Shown: positions 27,160-39,015, numbered from the stretch's first letter. The stretch is DNA of 64,000 nt from Notospermus geniculatus (GCA_002633025.1 NMRB01002071.1:8235-72234), one strand, 5' to 3'. Translations and numbers: made by a program. The notes: a model not told the origin generated them from the letters alone.

Positions 27160-27342
27160 AGCGAATCGAAAGCGAAAAAATTTGATTTAGAAATAGAATT
27201 TGAAAGGGGACGAATTTTCAGGAACAACTGTAAACAAACTTCTCCAGAATGTCAACAAAGAAATTTTCGTGCATTTTGATTGGCTGAATTTTGTGTTTAC
27301 AAACACCAGCCAAATGTAAACAAAATCCGCTATCGATTCGCT
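27160..27342. mobile_element. TTAA-type MITE (183 bp)
   Basis: The ends AGCGAATCGAAAGCG and complement differ at one position. The left flank is TTAA (27156-27159); the right flank reads TTAG, one change from TTAA. Confidence 0.7.
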
Positions 27343-28395
27343 TTAGGACGATAGCAGCCCGCCTCAGGTTGAAATTTTATGGTTCTTTGAAGGCACTAGC
27401 GTCCGCCAAACGTCCAACATTTTTCCATCGTCGACCATTCTTGGCCCACGCTAGTACATAAACATGTACGGTGATGCAGAGCAAACCATGACCAACTGAT
27501 CTTCATGAAACCGCCAAGGAGAACTGTCAAAACCGTCTTTACTGCACTCACACTTGATGTTCTCAGCCCATTATCTCCTGGACACGAGAAAATGACCTAC
27601 ATAAACCATAACAATCAACAATGGATATAAATGGTAACTTTTTAAAGGCGTAATTTTTGCCGGCGGAAAATTCAAGGACGAAAATAATGTCTCACTATGG
27701 TGACCACGTGACCCGAAAATGTTCGCACAAACACACAAAACTGCCTTTGATACAAGAGCACAAAGTGCTCAACCTGACACACTACTATCTTGCATCCATC
27801 TTGCACCATAAAGGTAGAGACTCACCTCAAACCACTTCTATAAATCCACTTCTAAAAATAAATCCACATGTGCTTCTCAACCTCGGCGCCACATCGAGGT
27901 CACTAATTACACAAACCATCATATTGGTATTTGCTCGTCCGCCCGTGAGCCCGAGATTGAATGTGTGACCCCGCATGGATTTTAACCAACAAGAATCGTT
28001 TCTTAATTATGAAATCTCTAGAAAACCACAAAATACAGAAAAAAAACGTATTAATCGTGAAATAATCGCTATAATTAACAGCCGGGACACTTCTAGGCAT
28101 ACAAACTAACCTATCCCAGCTCATTGTCTTGAGATACGCTAATGCTTTAGTGCCAAAAAATCCGTCGAAAGCTCAATTTGGACACAATATAATGGTCACT
28201 TAAAGGGACTATAGGCCCACGTGAACCAAAAAATGAATACGAAAGGTCGGTACCTGCACTCGTAATTAGACTAATTTATTTTAGAACCCAGCCTACTGTG
28301 CATGCGGGGAGTTTCTAATTTTAGATTGCCGACCGAGATCGGTAGCGTTGACGACGGCGGTCGGGAAAGATCGGAAACAGCGTGCAATCGATCTA

Positions 28396-28562
28396 TAGAG
28401 GCTATGCACGTGACGTCATCAGCGAGGTGACGCCATGTTGGATGGAACGTTGTGACATGCTGACGCAGTGCATTTGACCACGTGCGCCGTCCATTTTCCA
28501 TCCAACACGTGGCGTCATACCCATTGATGACGTCATTTGATGACGTCAGTGCATAGCCTCTA
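28396..28562. mobile_element. TA-flanked MITE carrying CRE motifs, copy 2
   Basis: Ends TAGAGGCTATGCA and TGCATAGCCTCTA with TA outside both. There are three TGACGTCA palindromes, two of them close to the right arm exactly as in the 14608-14760 copy. The arms are near-perfect for about 25 bp. Confidence 0.85.
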
Positions 28563-29415
28563 TATGCCATGCGTACAGGGGGGAAGGGGGTCAAAAAAAT
28601 TCCCAGAAGTTTGCGTATATGTAATAGCGCGCAGCGCGGCGGCGAAGCGCTTTTATGGCAACACGTGCGTACGTAGGGGGGGGAAAGTACCCAGAATTCA
28701 TTGCAAATCTATACCATGAGTTTCAAAAAAGTGTAACTGAGATTCGTTGTTTGCCCATGGGGTCCCGGGAACCACGGGCGCCGTGGCGAAAACGAGGGGG
28801 AGGCGCACGAATAAATATATTGCTATTGGCCGAGGGTTACCCCCGAAAAATGTAACAAGTGAAGTAGTTTAAGTCGAATAACCAAGTCGGGAAAAGAAGT
28901 TTTTGTCGACGTGTTCGGTTTCCGGTTTTGGAAAAGTGACTGGAAACCATCTTGGAGTGTTGCAATCTGGGAGAATTTAGGTCTCGTTTCGTGCGTGATC
29001 AGTTCACCCACGTGTTTTAGACCCAACGTTCATACTCAGCAACAACTTAAATAATTATTTGAAGCTGGTCGTGAAAAGAATATGCGGAAATATTTCTGAA
29101 ATGAGCCTGATCTCGCATGATCTCCGCCCCCGCCCCTCTCGGGCAAACGACATCGCCGCCATTTGCAATAACGCGCTGCTAAGCAAACGTCACAACGTCG
29201 CAAGACGCAACGTCATTGGTCAAGCATCCGTCCACGTCTCACTACACAGTTTTGATCAATCTCGTACCCAGAGTTCAATGCCACATTAAACTCTGGAAAG
29301 GGCTAGACCGGTACTAATTTTCCACAGTGCAAATGCATTGTTGGTGGCGGATGAAGTTCTGACTGTTGCACAACCAAATGCGTAGGGATTCGAAAGAGTT
29401 CGTACTTTATTCCTC

Positions 29416-30398
29416 AATAGCGAGGTTTCGCAACTTGACGAACTACGAACTACGAACACGAAATACGAAAATAGAGTTCGTATTTCGTATTAAGCAAATT
29501 TTTGGTTTCGCATAAAATACGAACTACGAAATACGAATGCCCGTTACATGCGCAGTAGCTGTCGTAGAAGGCGCTTTTACTAAAATTGGCGACTGCAGAT
29601 GAAGTGGAGCCGGGAGTGGAGCATGCTGTGAACTTATGCCCGATGTACACGACCAAACACCTTGCCAACACTTCAAACGTAGGCTCAGAACATGATAGGC
29701 CAGGGGCGCCATCTTATTTGTCTTCGAGCTGTGGAGGTGTCAACATCCTCTGGTGAGCTCCTGCTGAACACTTTTTTGAAAGAAAAAAACTAGACCCAGC
29801 TGGGAATCGAACCCACTCTCTGTTATCTTTCTTTCACCGTCTTCCCCATTCGCCCACCGAACTTGATGGTAGGCTTCCCAGGTTTTCTAACTCGAAGGCC
29901 TACGCCTATGACGAACACAAATCATGACCGTGTCAGTTGGCTTGTTGGCTGAGTGGATAGAGTAGTCGACTACAAACCAGAAGGTCGACGGTTCGAATCC
30001 CGTCTATGGCTATAATTTTTTTTGTATGGAATAGGCTTACACTGCGCAAAATTGAAGTTCTGAATGTCAGAGTTCGGTTCGGACTTAGCTCTTCGACGCA
30101 AAACGCACGACAAATCTGCAAAATCTTCGTGCCTTCTATCAACCAAAGACGAAATCCGACATCTGGTCACACATAAAATGATTACGTCTTACACAAACCA
30201 TTACTGATCTCGTAATTCGTACTGCGCGTTCGGCCGATCCGAAAAAAGTGGTCTAGTTTGACAATGGAAATTGCCCCTGTACAAGAGGCGACGAACAACG
30301 AACGTCCACCTACGAACTGAAGTAAGCAAAAACTGATGACGTATTACGCTTTTCGTGTTCGGTTTTCGTAGTTCGTAAGGCTGCGAAACCTCCCTATT
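29416..30398. mobile_element. 983-bp inverted-repeat element of the GAGGTTTCG family
   Basis: Left end AATAGCGAGGTTTCGCA, right-end complement AATAGGGAGGTTTCGCA; both continue with ACGAACTACGAA and CGAACACGAAA. Near the left end the words TACGAA and TTCGTA recur many times as sub-terminal repeats. A tRNA-like segment (29938-30010) is nested inside. The smaller 38875-39015 element shares the GGAGGTTTCG terminus. Confidence 0.7.
29938..30010 (+). mobile_element. tRNA-like sequence (degenerate tRNA or SINE head)
   Basis: A-box-like TTGGCTGAGTGGATAGAGT and B-box GGTTCGAATCCC at tRNA spacing, followed by TTTTTTTT, which could stop Pol III. The T arm (GACGG/CCGTC) pairs well. The acceptor stem and anticodon stem do not pair, so I do not call a functional tRNA. 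Confidence 0.6.
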
Positions 30399-30813
30399 AA
30401 AACATTTATTCGCCAACGGAATGTTAAAATAATAGTAATTTTACAAATACTGGAACAAATTCTAATTCCAGGTCTCACCACACAGTTTTGGCAGGGAGGA
30501 GGATGGCACTGCCGTCAGGCCTACCACCACCATCATGACCAGGCAGCGCCCCATGACTTTACCAGGACTTATTGTCAAGCTAGGGGCCTGGGGGTTCCCC
30601 CAGAAAGGGGGGGGGGGTTCGGGGGTCTCCCCCGACCATGCGCTGCTGCGCGCTCACATGTCGTTGGACATTTTCATATTACTTGAATGGCGCCTTTCCT
30701 GTGTCAAAGATCATTATTTCCATGTTCAAAATGCAAATGAACAAGACGAAACTCGCTTGAATGTGATTTATTTTTTATCTGCTCTCAGTACAGAAAATTC
30801 GACATCTTAAAGC

Positions 30814-31195
30814 AAATGGCTCGCGGGGTTTGTTTTGATTTTTGATGGTACCTCCCATAGAGAGTGAATCTAGCCTCCAGGCAAAGCCGTGCTCCAGTCA
30901 TCATGGTCATAGGCAAAACATGTGCAAATATGCGAACGTGCACCTGGGGACGAGGTTCAATTAAAAATTTGTTAAAATGGATTAATGACGTTTTCAAATT
31001 CAGTCCGTCAAATGTACATTTTGTACTATTCACATTGATTTCGAAGCGGCAGATTTTGCAGAATACGCCTCCGAAGTTTGGCTGTCTAATGCATTTCCCA
31101 TTAAACTAAAATCCTCCTTTCGCCTTTTTCTCAAAATGGCGCTTGATATGGAGGACCAACTGTCATGGCGCCATAACAAACCCCGCGAGCCATTT
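30814..31195. mobile_element. foldback element, 21-bp perfect arms
   Basis: Left arm AAATGGCTCGCGGGGTTTGT... (30814-30834), exact complement at 31175-31195. Similarity extends a few bases outward (TTAAAGC / ACTTCAAA). There is no coding potential. Confidence 0.7.
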
Positions 31196-31400
31196 ACTTC
31201 AAAGACTCAGCTTATCCCTGTTTACATTGCCTGAGTACCAATGCTTGTATTTCGTCAATCTTCGCTATTACCCTGTCTACCTGCTGTTTGACGTACCATG
31301 ACGATACGCCGCGCCTGAAACGATGATCGATGAGGAATGGAATACTAGTATACCGCACATTGAAATGAAACTGTACCCCCTCCGGTATTTGTATTGAAGG

Positions 31401-31846
31401 CCATGGGCAATCTCGTACCGAGAGATTCGTTACGCTCGGGCCGAGGTTGTAGGTCGCTCCACGAATCTCTGGAGACGGCTGGCCACTTCACGCCTTAGGT
31501 GTGATTTTTGCCATCGTGCCATTTTAGACCGAATTCTAACTGCAGATGCATTGAAATGCCTTGAGTATAAAATGTTGTACACAAAAATGTCCTTAGAAAG
31601 GTTTTTACGAGGAATCCTTTGTACATATTGTATTTATTGAGGAAAACCCACATCACTACTTGGCGCACTGTATAAACTTGGAGTGAAGCGGTCAAAAATT
31701 AGCATATATTCATGCGCCGTGTGTAACGCACTTGCCTGGGGAAACCCCGAAGTGCATGTAGTCCGTAGCCGTCTCCAGAGATTAATGTAGCGACCGTCAA
31801 CCTCGGCTGAGCGTAACTAATCTCTGGGTACGAGATTGGGCCATGG
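31401..31846. mobile_element. MITE with ~80-bp diverged arms (AATCTCGTACC family)
   Basis: 31401-31480 and 31762-31846 are diverged inverted copies containing CAATCTCGTACC, ACGCTC, GCCGAGGTTG and AATCTCTGGAGACGGCT. The word AATCTCGTACCCAGAG also occurs near 29260 and, inverted, near 43030, so the family has several fragments here. Confidence 0.7.
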
Positions 31847-32023
31847 GTTGACTCGTTGCACCAAACGGATGGAAATCGACATCTGAAGAGCAGGATGGGG
31901 GATGCAGCGGAATGCCGTATCTGAAGCGCGGGACGGGGGACGTGTATCGCAGGCCGGGGTGGCAAAGCCTGTCTCTTAAATAGCATTGATGAGGGCTAAA
32001 CTTCAAGGTGAATCTGATTGGTG

Positions 32024-33218
32024 TTTTTAGCTCACCCGTGAGCTTTTGGCGTCATGCAGTGTCCGTCGTCTGTCGTCGTCGTCCGCTAGCAGGGCACGTT
32101 TCGTAACCGCTGTAACTTGGTACATCTGACCTAGGGGTATATACCCCTAGGTCACATGACCTATGACAAGGCGTTTCAGTCCGATTCGATTCTTGGCTTG
32201 GCCACCAGATGGCCAAAACCAAAAACACAAAAAGTGCAATAACTAATGACTGGATCATCTCCAAATTTTTGTCATAGGTGTATCTAATTAGGATACATAA
32301 CATATGTAGCGGGTTTTTGATTTGACCTACTTTTCAAGGTTAAAGTTGTACAAAAGTAATGGACCTGCCGCAGTTCGCCATTATTTCACTAAGCGACTTC
32401 ATATGTATCTTGCATAAATGTGTATTAAAGGGGTACCTTCAAAAATACCGAGTTTTGGGACGATTGGACATCCAATATGGCCGATAGGTGGCGTAACCTG
32501 AAAATCACCTGAGTGCTATAACTCAGGAACGGCTTGACCTGGAGTGGTCAAACATGATATCTACCTCCCTCTAGATGACCTTTAGGTGTACGTCGAATTT
32601 CGGCCTGATTTGACTTCCATTATGGCCACCAGGTGGCATAACCCGAAAATGCTATAACTCAGGAATGACTTGACCTAAACTGCTCAACCTCGATACGTGG
32701 CTCCCTCTAGATAATCTATACGTGCATAGTGTAAAGTTTCGGCCCGATTGGACATCCAATATGGCCACCAGGTGGCGTAACGCCAAAATATTCCAAGTGC
32801 TACATGTATAACTCAGGAACGGCTTGACGCAGAGTGCTCAAGCTTAATATTTACCTCCCTCTAGACGACCTTTACTTGCACGTCAAATTTCAGCCTGATT
32901 AAACTTCCAATATGACCACCAGGTGGCGTAACCTAAAAACCATGTAATGTGCTGTAACTCACGAACGACTTGACCCAGAGCACTCAAATGTGCTATGTGG
33001 CTCCCTCTAGATGACCTTTATGTGCATGTGAAGTTTTGGCCCGATCGGACATCCAATATGGCCGCCAGGTGGCATAACCCAAAAAAAATCGAAGTCCTGC
33101 AACTTGGGAATGACTTGGCCCAGATTGTTCAACTGACATGTAATGTACATGTACCTCTCTCTGTCATTACACTGTTATGTCCAAACGGGTGAGCACATGG
33201 TCCATGGACCATTTCATT
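32024..33218 (+). repeat. dispersed element with ~145-bp monomers, copy 1
   Basis: It opens with the hairpin-like TTAGCTCACCCGTGAGCT and closes with GTGAGCACATGGTCCATGGA (palindrome TGGTCCATGGACCA). Between lie about five monomers with phases of 145, 139, 151 and 146 bp. Each carries a (G)GCCACCAGGTGGC-type core followed by TAACYYRAAAA, and TGACYTRGAGTGCTCAA. There is no ORF. Other copies: 46235-46550, 48466-48861, 50475-51740, 55960-57292, and a split copy at 40508-40680 plus 42475-42660. Confidence 0.85.
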
Positions 33219-33228
33219 TTAACATAAA

Positions 33229-33385
33229 TTAGCGTTCTTGGGCCATTTCTTTCTATTCCGACCTTGCATCCCCGTATATGAAGGTGCGAAACGTGGAAGC
33301 TTAGCGTTCGTGGTCCATTTCTTTCTATTCCGACCCTGCATCCCCGTATAGGCCCACATGAAAGTGCGAAATGTGGAAGCAATAT
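33229..33385. repeat. two tandem ~75-bp units
   Basis: The phrase CCATTTCTTTCTATTCCGAC...CATCCCCGTATA...GTGCGAAA.GTGGAAGC occurs twice in succession, the second copy with a short insertion (GGCCCACA). Confidence 0.8.
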
Positions 33386-33405
33386 AGAGTTTTCGCTAAC
33401 CCCCC

Positions 33406-33486
33406 CCCCCCGAAACGCCAACGCGAACGTTTATCCTTCGTGGCATCGCACAATGGGTTTGGCGTTCGCGTTGGCGTTTCGGGGGG
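33406..33486. repeat. perfect 24-bp-arm hairpin
   Basis: CCCCCCGAAACGCCAACGCG... (33406-33429) and its exact complement (33463-33486) enclose 33 bases. The arms are CG-rich and end in homopolymers. This is a compact foldback element or the residue of one. Confidence 0.8.
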
Positions 33487-33771
33487 CTTTCCAAAAACTG
33501 CCTGATGGCCTGGCAGGCTAATGAAAAGGGGGGGAGGGGACATCCCTATTTCTGTGGCCTAAAAAGAAATCTTTGAAGACCGCCGTTATTGCTTTTGAAG
33601 ACTTGGTTCGAAATGACTGGATTTTCAAATGTGCCCCTGAATATCCCTCTTTTGGTCCCAAAGCTGCTTCAGGATGGAAATTGCTGGTGAAAATTCTTTT
33701 GCATTTAGATCGAAGATTTGGGCGTCACCTACCTAGAACCCGTAAAAATTTTCATTTTGTCAAGGGTTAGG

Positions 33772-34182
33772 GATCATTCAAGTATTACATACTTAGTACG
33801 CAGCTAGGGGGAGGGGGTTTTCAGCCATGCGTATGGAGAGCGTACGGGGGGGGGGGGATGTTGTGATGTGTATGCAATTTTGCATACGCACCTTTTATAA
33901 AATGATGGGAGCCAAAATGTCATCTTGATCAACACTACAGAGTGAATTCTCAAAAAAAAACATTGTGATTTTTAAGAAAATTGTAGCAAATGGCATTTTT
34001 AGGAGCCAATTTTGAAAAAAAATGTAGCAAATTGCTGCAAATGCTAATGGTACATAGCTGGAGCCCTGTATATGCTTTTGCGTATGCCGTATAGGGGGAG
34101 GGGGTCTTAATGAAACTGTATTGCATGCGTATAGGGGATCAAGAATTTCCAAAATCTTGCGTACGTAATACTTGAATGACGC
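33772..34182. mobile_element. TCATTCAAGTATTAC-ended MITE (~411 bp)
   Basis: The ends TCATTCAAGTATTACATAC and, complemented, TCATTCAAGTATTACGTACG are inverted. The interior has G-runs on either side of CATGCGTAT-type words that are also inverted (CATGCGTATGG, ATTGCATGCGTAT). Confidence 0.7.
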
Positions 34183-34245
34183 CTTATATAGTGTGTCACC
34201 ACGGACCTTTTTAAGAGAGAATCGAGATTTGGTATTACAGCTTAC

Positions 34246-35675
34246 CTTTCAATGGCCAACGTTTCTTCCGATGCTTGATATGCTTCTGAAATAGATATGG
34301 TAAAATTGTGACAAAGTTGTTCACCTTTGAAGAGATACGACATGTGTGGGTCAATTCATAATTCCTGCCGAAACAGGTGGACAGTGAGACTTTTTTGGAT
34401 TCATTTCATTGCAAAATCAACCATGAGAAGAACAGTGTACCATTTACATGTAGCATCGTGATTAGTGATGATCGGGAAGTTTTTGAGGCTTTTCATCCGT
34501 CCACAACTGCCCCGATCACTCTCACTAAACACCATGCTGAAAACCCGATACACTGCCCTTCTGAGCGGTTGATTTTGTAATGAAATGAATGCAAAAATGT
34601 CGGACATAGCGGCACCATCACTTTCAAGTCTGGAACCAGGATAATTGCATGATTCCGGCACAGCAGATTTTTACTCCTCATTTTAAAATTGCTGTAATGC
34701 CTTGAGATATTTACCTCAAATTTTCACCACAAGCCACAATTACCAGCCTCATACCACACACAAAATGCCATGTCCATTTGTTTAAAAAGTGTAAAAGTTA
34801 TGGCCTGATATTGTGTGTTCCAGTTTTTTGGGGCCACCCGATATATGAAGCAATATAAAAGCAGAATCAATCTAAAAGCAGAAATCAATAGTGATTGGGC
34901 CCTACTGGTAGTCTTTTCATAGGCAGTTTGATATATGGGCGGTTATTTCCGCAGATTTAGAGGTAGCTTGATTTATACGTTTAAAGTAGGCGACAAGGAC
35001 GTTATGTAGACTTTATTTTCTTTGAAGCACGTTTTTATTTCATTGTGTGAGGATTTTTCTTTGTAAGTTACGCGACAAATACCATTTATTCGTTAGGATT
35101 CAGACGTTCAAGTTGTTTTCTTTAAATGTCCCTGATTCAGTTGTACACGCGATTCAGACGTTTACGCGATTCAGTAGTATACGCGATTTAGACGTTAGAT
35201 GGCGCTGCAGCCAGAATTATTGTCATTGATGCAGGCGGCATTGGTAGCTCTTGCAGGAACAAAGTTACAGGTGTGACAGACTGAACAGACACACACACAG
35301 ACACCATGACCAAACACAATATGGTTTCCGACCTTGAGATCGGAAACCATAATCAGAAAATAACTGGTTTTAAAACTTTGTCATATGATACACATTCATA
35401 AAAACACGGATGGTAAAGCTGCTTTTCCACGAGGCGTGTGCAGACGCGGATGCAGTGACGGGCGTGGGTGCGGGTGCGGGCGTTGTGTTTCCACGAAACG
35501 TGCACAGACGCGGGAGTTGGTCTTCGGTCGGAACGCCTCGTGGAAAAGCAGCTTAAAACAGTAACAGAACCATCACCGAAATGCCCACGGACGAATAACT
35601 AAATTTACCTGTTGCAACCATGGCGATTGAAACCAATACAACTGCTACCAGAATCGCACCTACAAAATTCTTCAT
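34246..35675 (-). CDS. putative small secreted peptide, first two coding exons
   Basis: Exon 35675-35609 (acceptor TTTTTTAG just upstream, ATG at 35675) encodes 22 residues that look like a signal peptide: MKNF, a hydrophobic core VGAILVAVVLVSIAMV, then AT. The donor is ACAG|GTAAAT. A second exon, 34285-34246 (acceptor TTTCAG, donor AAAG|GTAAGC), continues in phase with EAYQASEETLAIE plus a split Arg/Ser codon. The pattern of signal peptide followed by a short acidic stretch resembles peptide precursors. I did not find the following exon, so the mature peptide and family are unknown. A MITE (34398-34592) lies in the intron. The call rests on splice signals and composition only; chance is possible. 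Confidence 0.4.
34398..34592. mobile_element. foldback MITE (~195 bp)
   Basis: Arms of about 45 bases, ATTCATTTCATTGCAAAATC (left) and the same with one change as complement on the right, also sharing AGAAG..CAGTGTA further in. It sits between the two exons of the putative secreted peptide. Confidence 0.75.
35277..35352 (-). repeat. end fragment of the hairpin-capped element
   Basis: In inverse orientation it holds the start of the 37388 and 40686 elements: ACACACACAGACACCATGACC, then the palindromic cap GGTTTCCGA...TCGGAAACC. Confidence 0.8.
35416..35554. mobile_element. AAGCTGC-ended MITE (139 bp)
   Basis: 22-bp perfect arms, AAGCTGCTTTTCCACGAGGC... (35416-35437) and complement (35533-35554). 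The CG-rich core has further inverted words (GTGCAGACGCGG). The 53008-53149 element shares the AAGCTGC.TTT start. Confidence 0.75.
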
Positions 35676-36439
35676 CTTTAAAGCTAAAAAATAAACATCG
35701 ATGAGCAATCACACTACGTCCTGTTCATGATGGTTTTCAGTGTTCCCCATATGTGAGTGTTCCCGTAGTCCACTAGGGTGTCAAATATCTGGCATCCATT
35801 TTGACACGATCAAGTTGGCAAAGCCCTAGTTTTGATGTCATCATGGCCCATTTAGCGCGCAAAACAACAAATCCATCCATTCGCGCTTGTCTGTCGATTT
35901 TCGATATGCGTTGATGGAAACGCTCACATCAAAATGCACAGAATTTCACCATCCTGGCACACCAGGGGCATCGCGTGACTACACCTACTGTTTCATCACT
36001 CATACCCCTGGCGTCAATAGCAGCATTTCTATTTCACGGCTTGGTCCTAGTCGCGAGTGGCCAATCAAAATGCCCCTTTTATAAACTCCCGGCGTCGTCT
36101 GTCAATCTGACTTACAGGAATACAAATAGTTTTTGTTGTACATTTTAAGTACAGTTTTGTCCGTCATGTCGGAAATTTACTGGAAATCCAAGCATTTTGC
36201 GAGACATAAATCGGGAAACTTGACTCGATTCGATCCATTGCAGTGCACTGTTCAGCTGACATCGCAACTTGCAATCCAAGGCTCTTTTGCAACGCGTAAT
36301 CTGATTGGCTAATATTTGGCACGTAAACTAAATGGAACAGCCACCTTGAACAGTGTGTAGTGGGTATTGCTGCCTGGGGTAGAAGTCTGTAGTTCGACGG
36401 AATGACGCACTACCCCAGGTAGGCCTGGATGNATATACA

Positions 36440-36466
36440 AAAACACACACACACACACACACACAT
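36440..36466. repeat. (CA)n microsatellite
   Basis: About 12 CA repeats, next to a single N at 36432. Confidence 0.9.
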
Positions 36467-36469
36467 ACG

Positions 36470-37387
36470 GACGCCACTCAGTATACATATGACTAGCTCC
36501 GCTGACCTTTGGTCAGCTGAGCTAAAAACCGTCCTGGGAACAAAAGATCCTATTATTACATTCTAATCTCTGGCGATTGGTTTCTATGCCCATGCCGCTT
36601 ATTCCGTAATTCAACAATAGAAGTGGACACTTATTAGAGGGGGACACTCTTTACTGCTACACCGCAATCTGTGGATCAAACTGCATTACTAGGTCTGCAG
36701 ATTCACAAAGTTGACCCGTGAATTGGAGGGCATAACAATCAAATAATACTCAGTAAATGCAAAATCGAGTGAGAAAAGGGCGTAAGCAGAAGATGCAACC
36801 AGAAACTTACTTCGACGGGAGTCCTGAGTTAAATTGGAGAGAAATGTGGGTCTGTCCGGTTAGCCAAAACCGACTGCTGTCCAGCCGTCCTGGATTGTGA
36901 CTATAAAAGCCAATCAAAAAGTTAATCAATTCTTCGCCATCTGGAAGAATCAGGAGATCGCGCGTGGTTGACGTAGGCCTATATTAAAGGTAGAATTCCC
37001 GACGTGTCATTTTATGCAATTCTTCGCTTAAATTTTTTAAAAAAGGAATGACTGCGAAATACAAAACAGTGTTTTGACTCCGGTTTCATGTTTTTCGTTG
37101 CCCCAGTATTGCCAATATGACGCGTGGCAATGAGAGGCACTGACGAACATTTTTCTCTCTTTTTGAGTGTCCGCCAAACAATCTAGCGGACAGGTGATGG
37201 GAGGCATTCCAAGTCTTGTACCAGCCCTGATACAGGAATCTAGTCAACGGTTCTGTAAAAAAAGGCGAAATAATAGAAAATAGGTAATAGTTCTCCAATT
37301 TTATAATCCTGTTTCAAAATTTTCGTAGGGTTCTCCCCAGGATTTCTTTTGAGGGTACTGTCAAAAAGAATATTCCCAAAAATTATT
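36470..37387. other. no gene recognised
   Basis: A TATAAAAG word (36902-36909, plus strand) is the only promoter-like signal, and no ORF follows it. Nothing else is identified. Confidence 0.3.
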
Positions 37388-38320
37388 ATGGTTTCCGATC
37401 TTCAAGATCGGGAATCATATTGTGTTTGATCATGGCGTCCGTCCGTCCGGTCTGTCATACCCTGTAACTTTTGTTCCCGCAACAGCTACAGACCTGGGAA
37501 TGTGACCTACCCCTGGGCAACATGACCTGAGCTACAAGATGGAATGAAAATTTCAGGTCTCCGATACCTGGTTCATGGTGAAATTGATGTAACAATGGTT
37601 GAGATTTTATCTGTAACACTTTTGTTTCTTGCATAACTTGGCTCCGAGGCCAGGTAGAGTATAGTAAAAAGTTTCTTCCCTATGTTTAAGGCCCTTGGCA
37701 TGGCACAGGCATCAACAAATTTATTCCCCAGGGTCCAAAATGATATTGATATGTCAAATTTGACATTTTGACACCGAGAGATCTGGCACAGTAAGCGACT
37801 TGAAACTGGTGTCGCAACATCATAGCGCATCCAAGGAAGTTATTGCTACTGAAAGTTTCAGTTTGCACCTGGTCGGCCGCATGATATTTGCGGATGTCAT
37901 AGCGAGATACATGTATGCAAATTTGATAACATGAGATAAGTCAGAACGTGGTGATGGCAGAAACCTAAAACCTTCACCTACATTACACCTAGGTTGTCAA
38001 GGAGACTTTTCAGATTACGGAATGACCTTGAAGGTCAGAGGTCAAGGTCAAACAGTTCCAAAATGCAAATCAGCTCAGAATTTCAGGAGAAAACTGCGTG
38101 TTATTAGAAGCCTGCATTAACCATCTCCAATAGGTTTTTAATGAAGGATGCCTGTTCCAGTTTCGCAATACTTCTCAAGGTCAGAGATCAAGGCCACAGT
38201 CAACCAGCTCTAGAGTAGTAAACTTCTCATCCATTCAACTGGAAATTGGCTAGTGGTAGATTGACCACTGTCTTCAAGATCGGAAACCATTGACATCGCT
38301 TCGATGTCCTGTTCTTGTTT
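37388..38320 (+). repeat. hairpin-capped element, copy A
   Basis: It begins ATGGTTTCCGATCTTCAAGATCGGGAA (a palindrome) and ends CATTGACATCGCT.CGATGTCCT.TTCTTGTTT, just after another GATCGGAAACC word. The interior is non-coding and includes AAGGTCAGAGGTCAAGGTCA steroid-receptor-like half-site runs. It matches copy B (40686-41930) along its length. Confidence 0.85.
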
Positions 38321-38874
38321 TTAATACTTGCGGTATACCACTCATTTTCATAAGAACCCGCCGCCGTCGGCCTTGAATTGGCATTCAGATAGCCTACAAT
38401 ATTGTTAAACGGGCTTTACTGGGTGCCCTCGCTCCCTCCTCGGGTACCGTGACCTATCACCTCCCATGTCCAATTTTTGTTTCATTCTCCGTTTCGAGAA
38501 ACAGTCAAATTTGTAATATGATATAGTCCCCCAGTTGTGCTCACAAATTGAAGATGCAGATGCGTGTTGTCCCCGGTTCTCTTCCAGCGATTGGCATCGG
38601 TACTCCAGCATTGATCACTGGGCCACTATCGACTTCCATCCGGGCGACGTTGTAATTCTTTGATAAACCTAAGTTCACAATCTGAAGCCAAGGTTTTGGC
38701 ACAGAAGTCCTTAATGGCTAGGTTCACCGACAGAAATTTCCAAGCCCAGTTTTCTAAAAGGTCAAATATCTTTAAAGTGGCCCAATCTTATTACTTTGCA
38801 CCTGCACAAAAGTATCAGGAGGACAATGTGATAACTAAAACGACAAATTAGTGTCTGGCCGATCCACTCGGTAT

Positions 38875-39015
38875 GGAGGTTTCGAAATCAAACGATAAAC
38901 GTAAACGTTAACGACAACTTTATTTTTGTACCGAAAATGCAATGCAAAATCTGTTTAATGTGTAGTATGAAAAATAACGTTGTCGTTTGGTTTATCGTTT
39001 GATTTCGAAACCTCC
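38875..39015. mobile_element. 141-bp MITE, GGAGGTTTCG family
   Basis: 26-bp perfect arms, GGAGGTTTCGAAATCAAACG... (38875) and complement (to 39015). Further inverted similarity lies inside (AACGTTAACGACAAC / GTTGTCGTTTGG). It shares its terminus with the 29416-30398 element. Confidence 0.85.

Noticed and set aside
29938-30010. functional tRNA gene
   Set aside because: A and B boxes and a Pol III terminator are present, but the acceptor and anticodon stems do not pair.
36902-36909. TATAAAAG promoter
   Set aside because: No exon follows on the plus strand, and in the minus orientation, toward the secreted-peptide candidate, the motif is reversed. Too weak to call.
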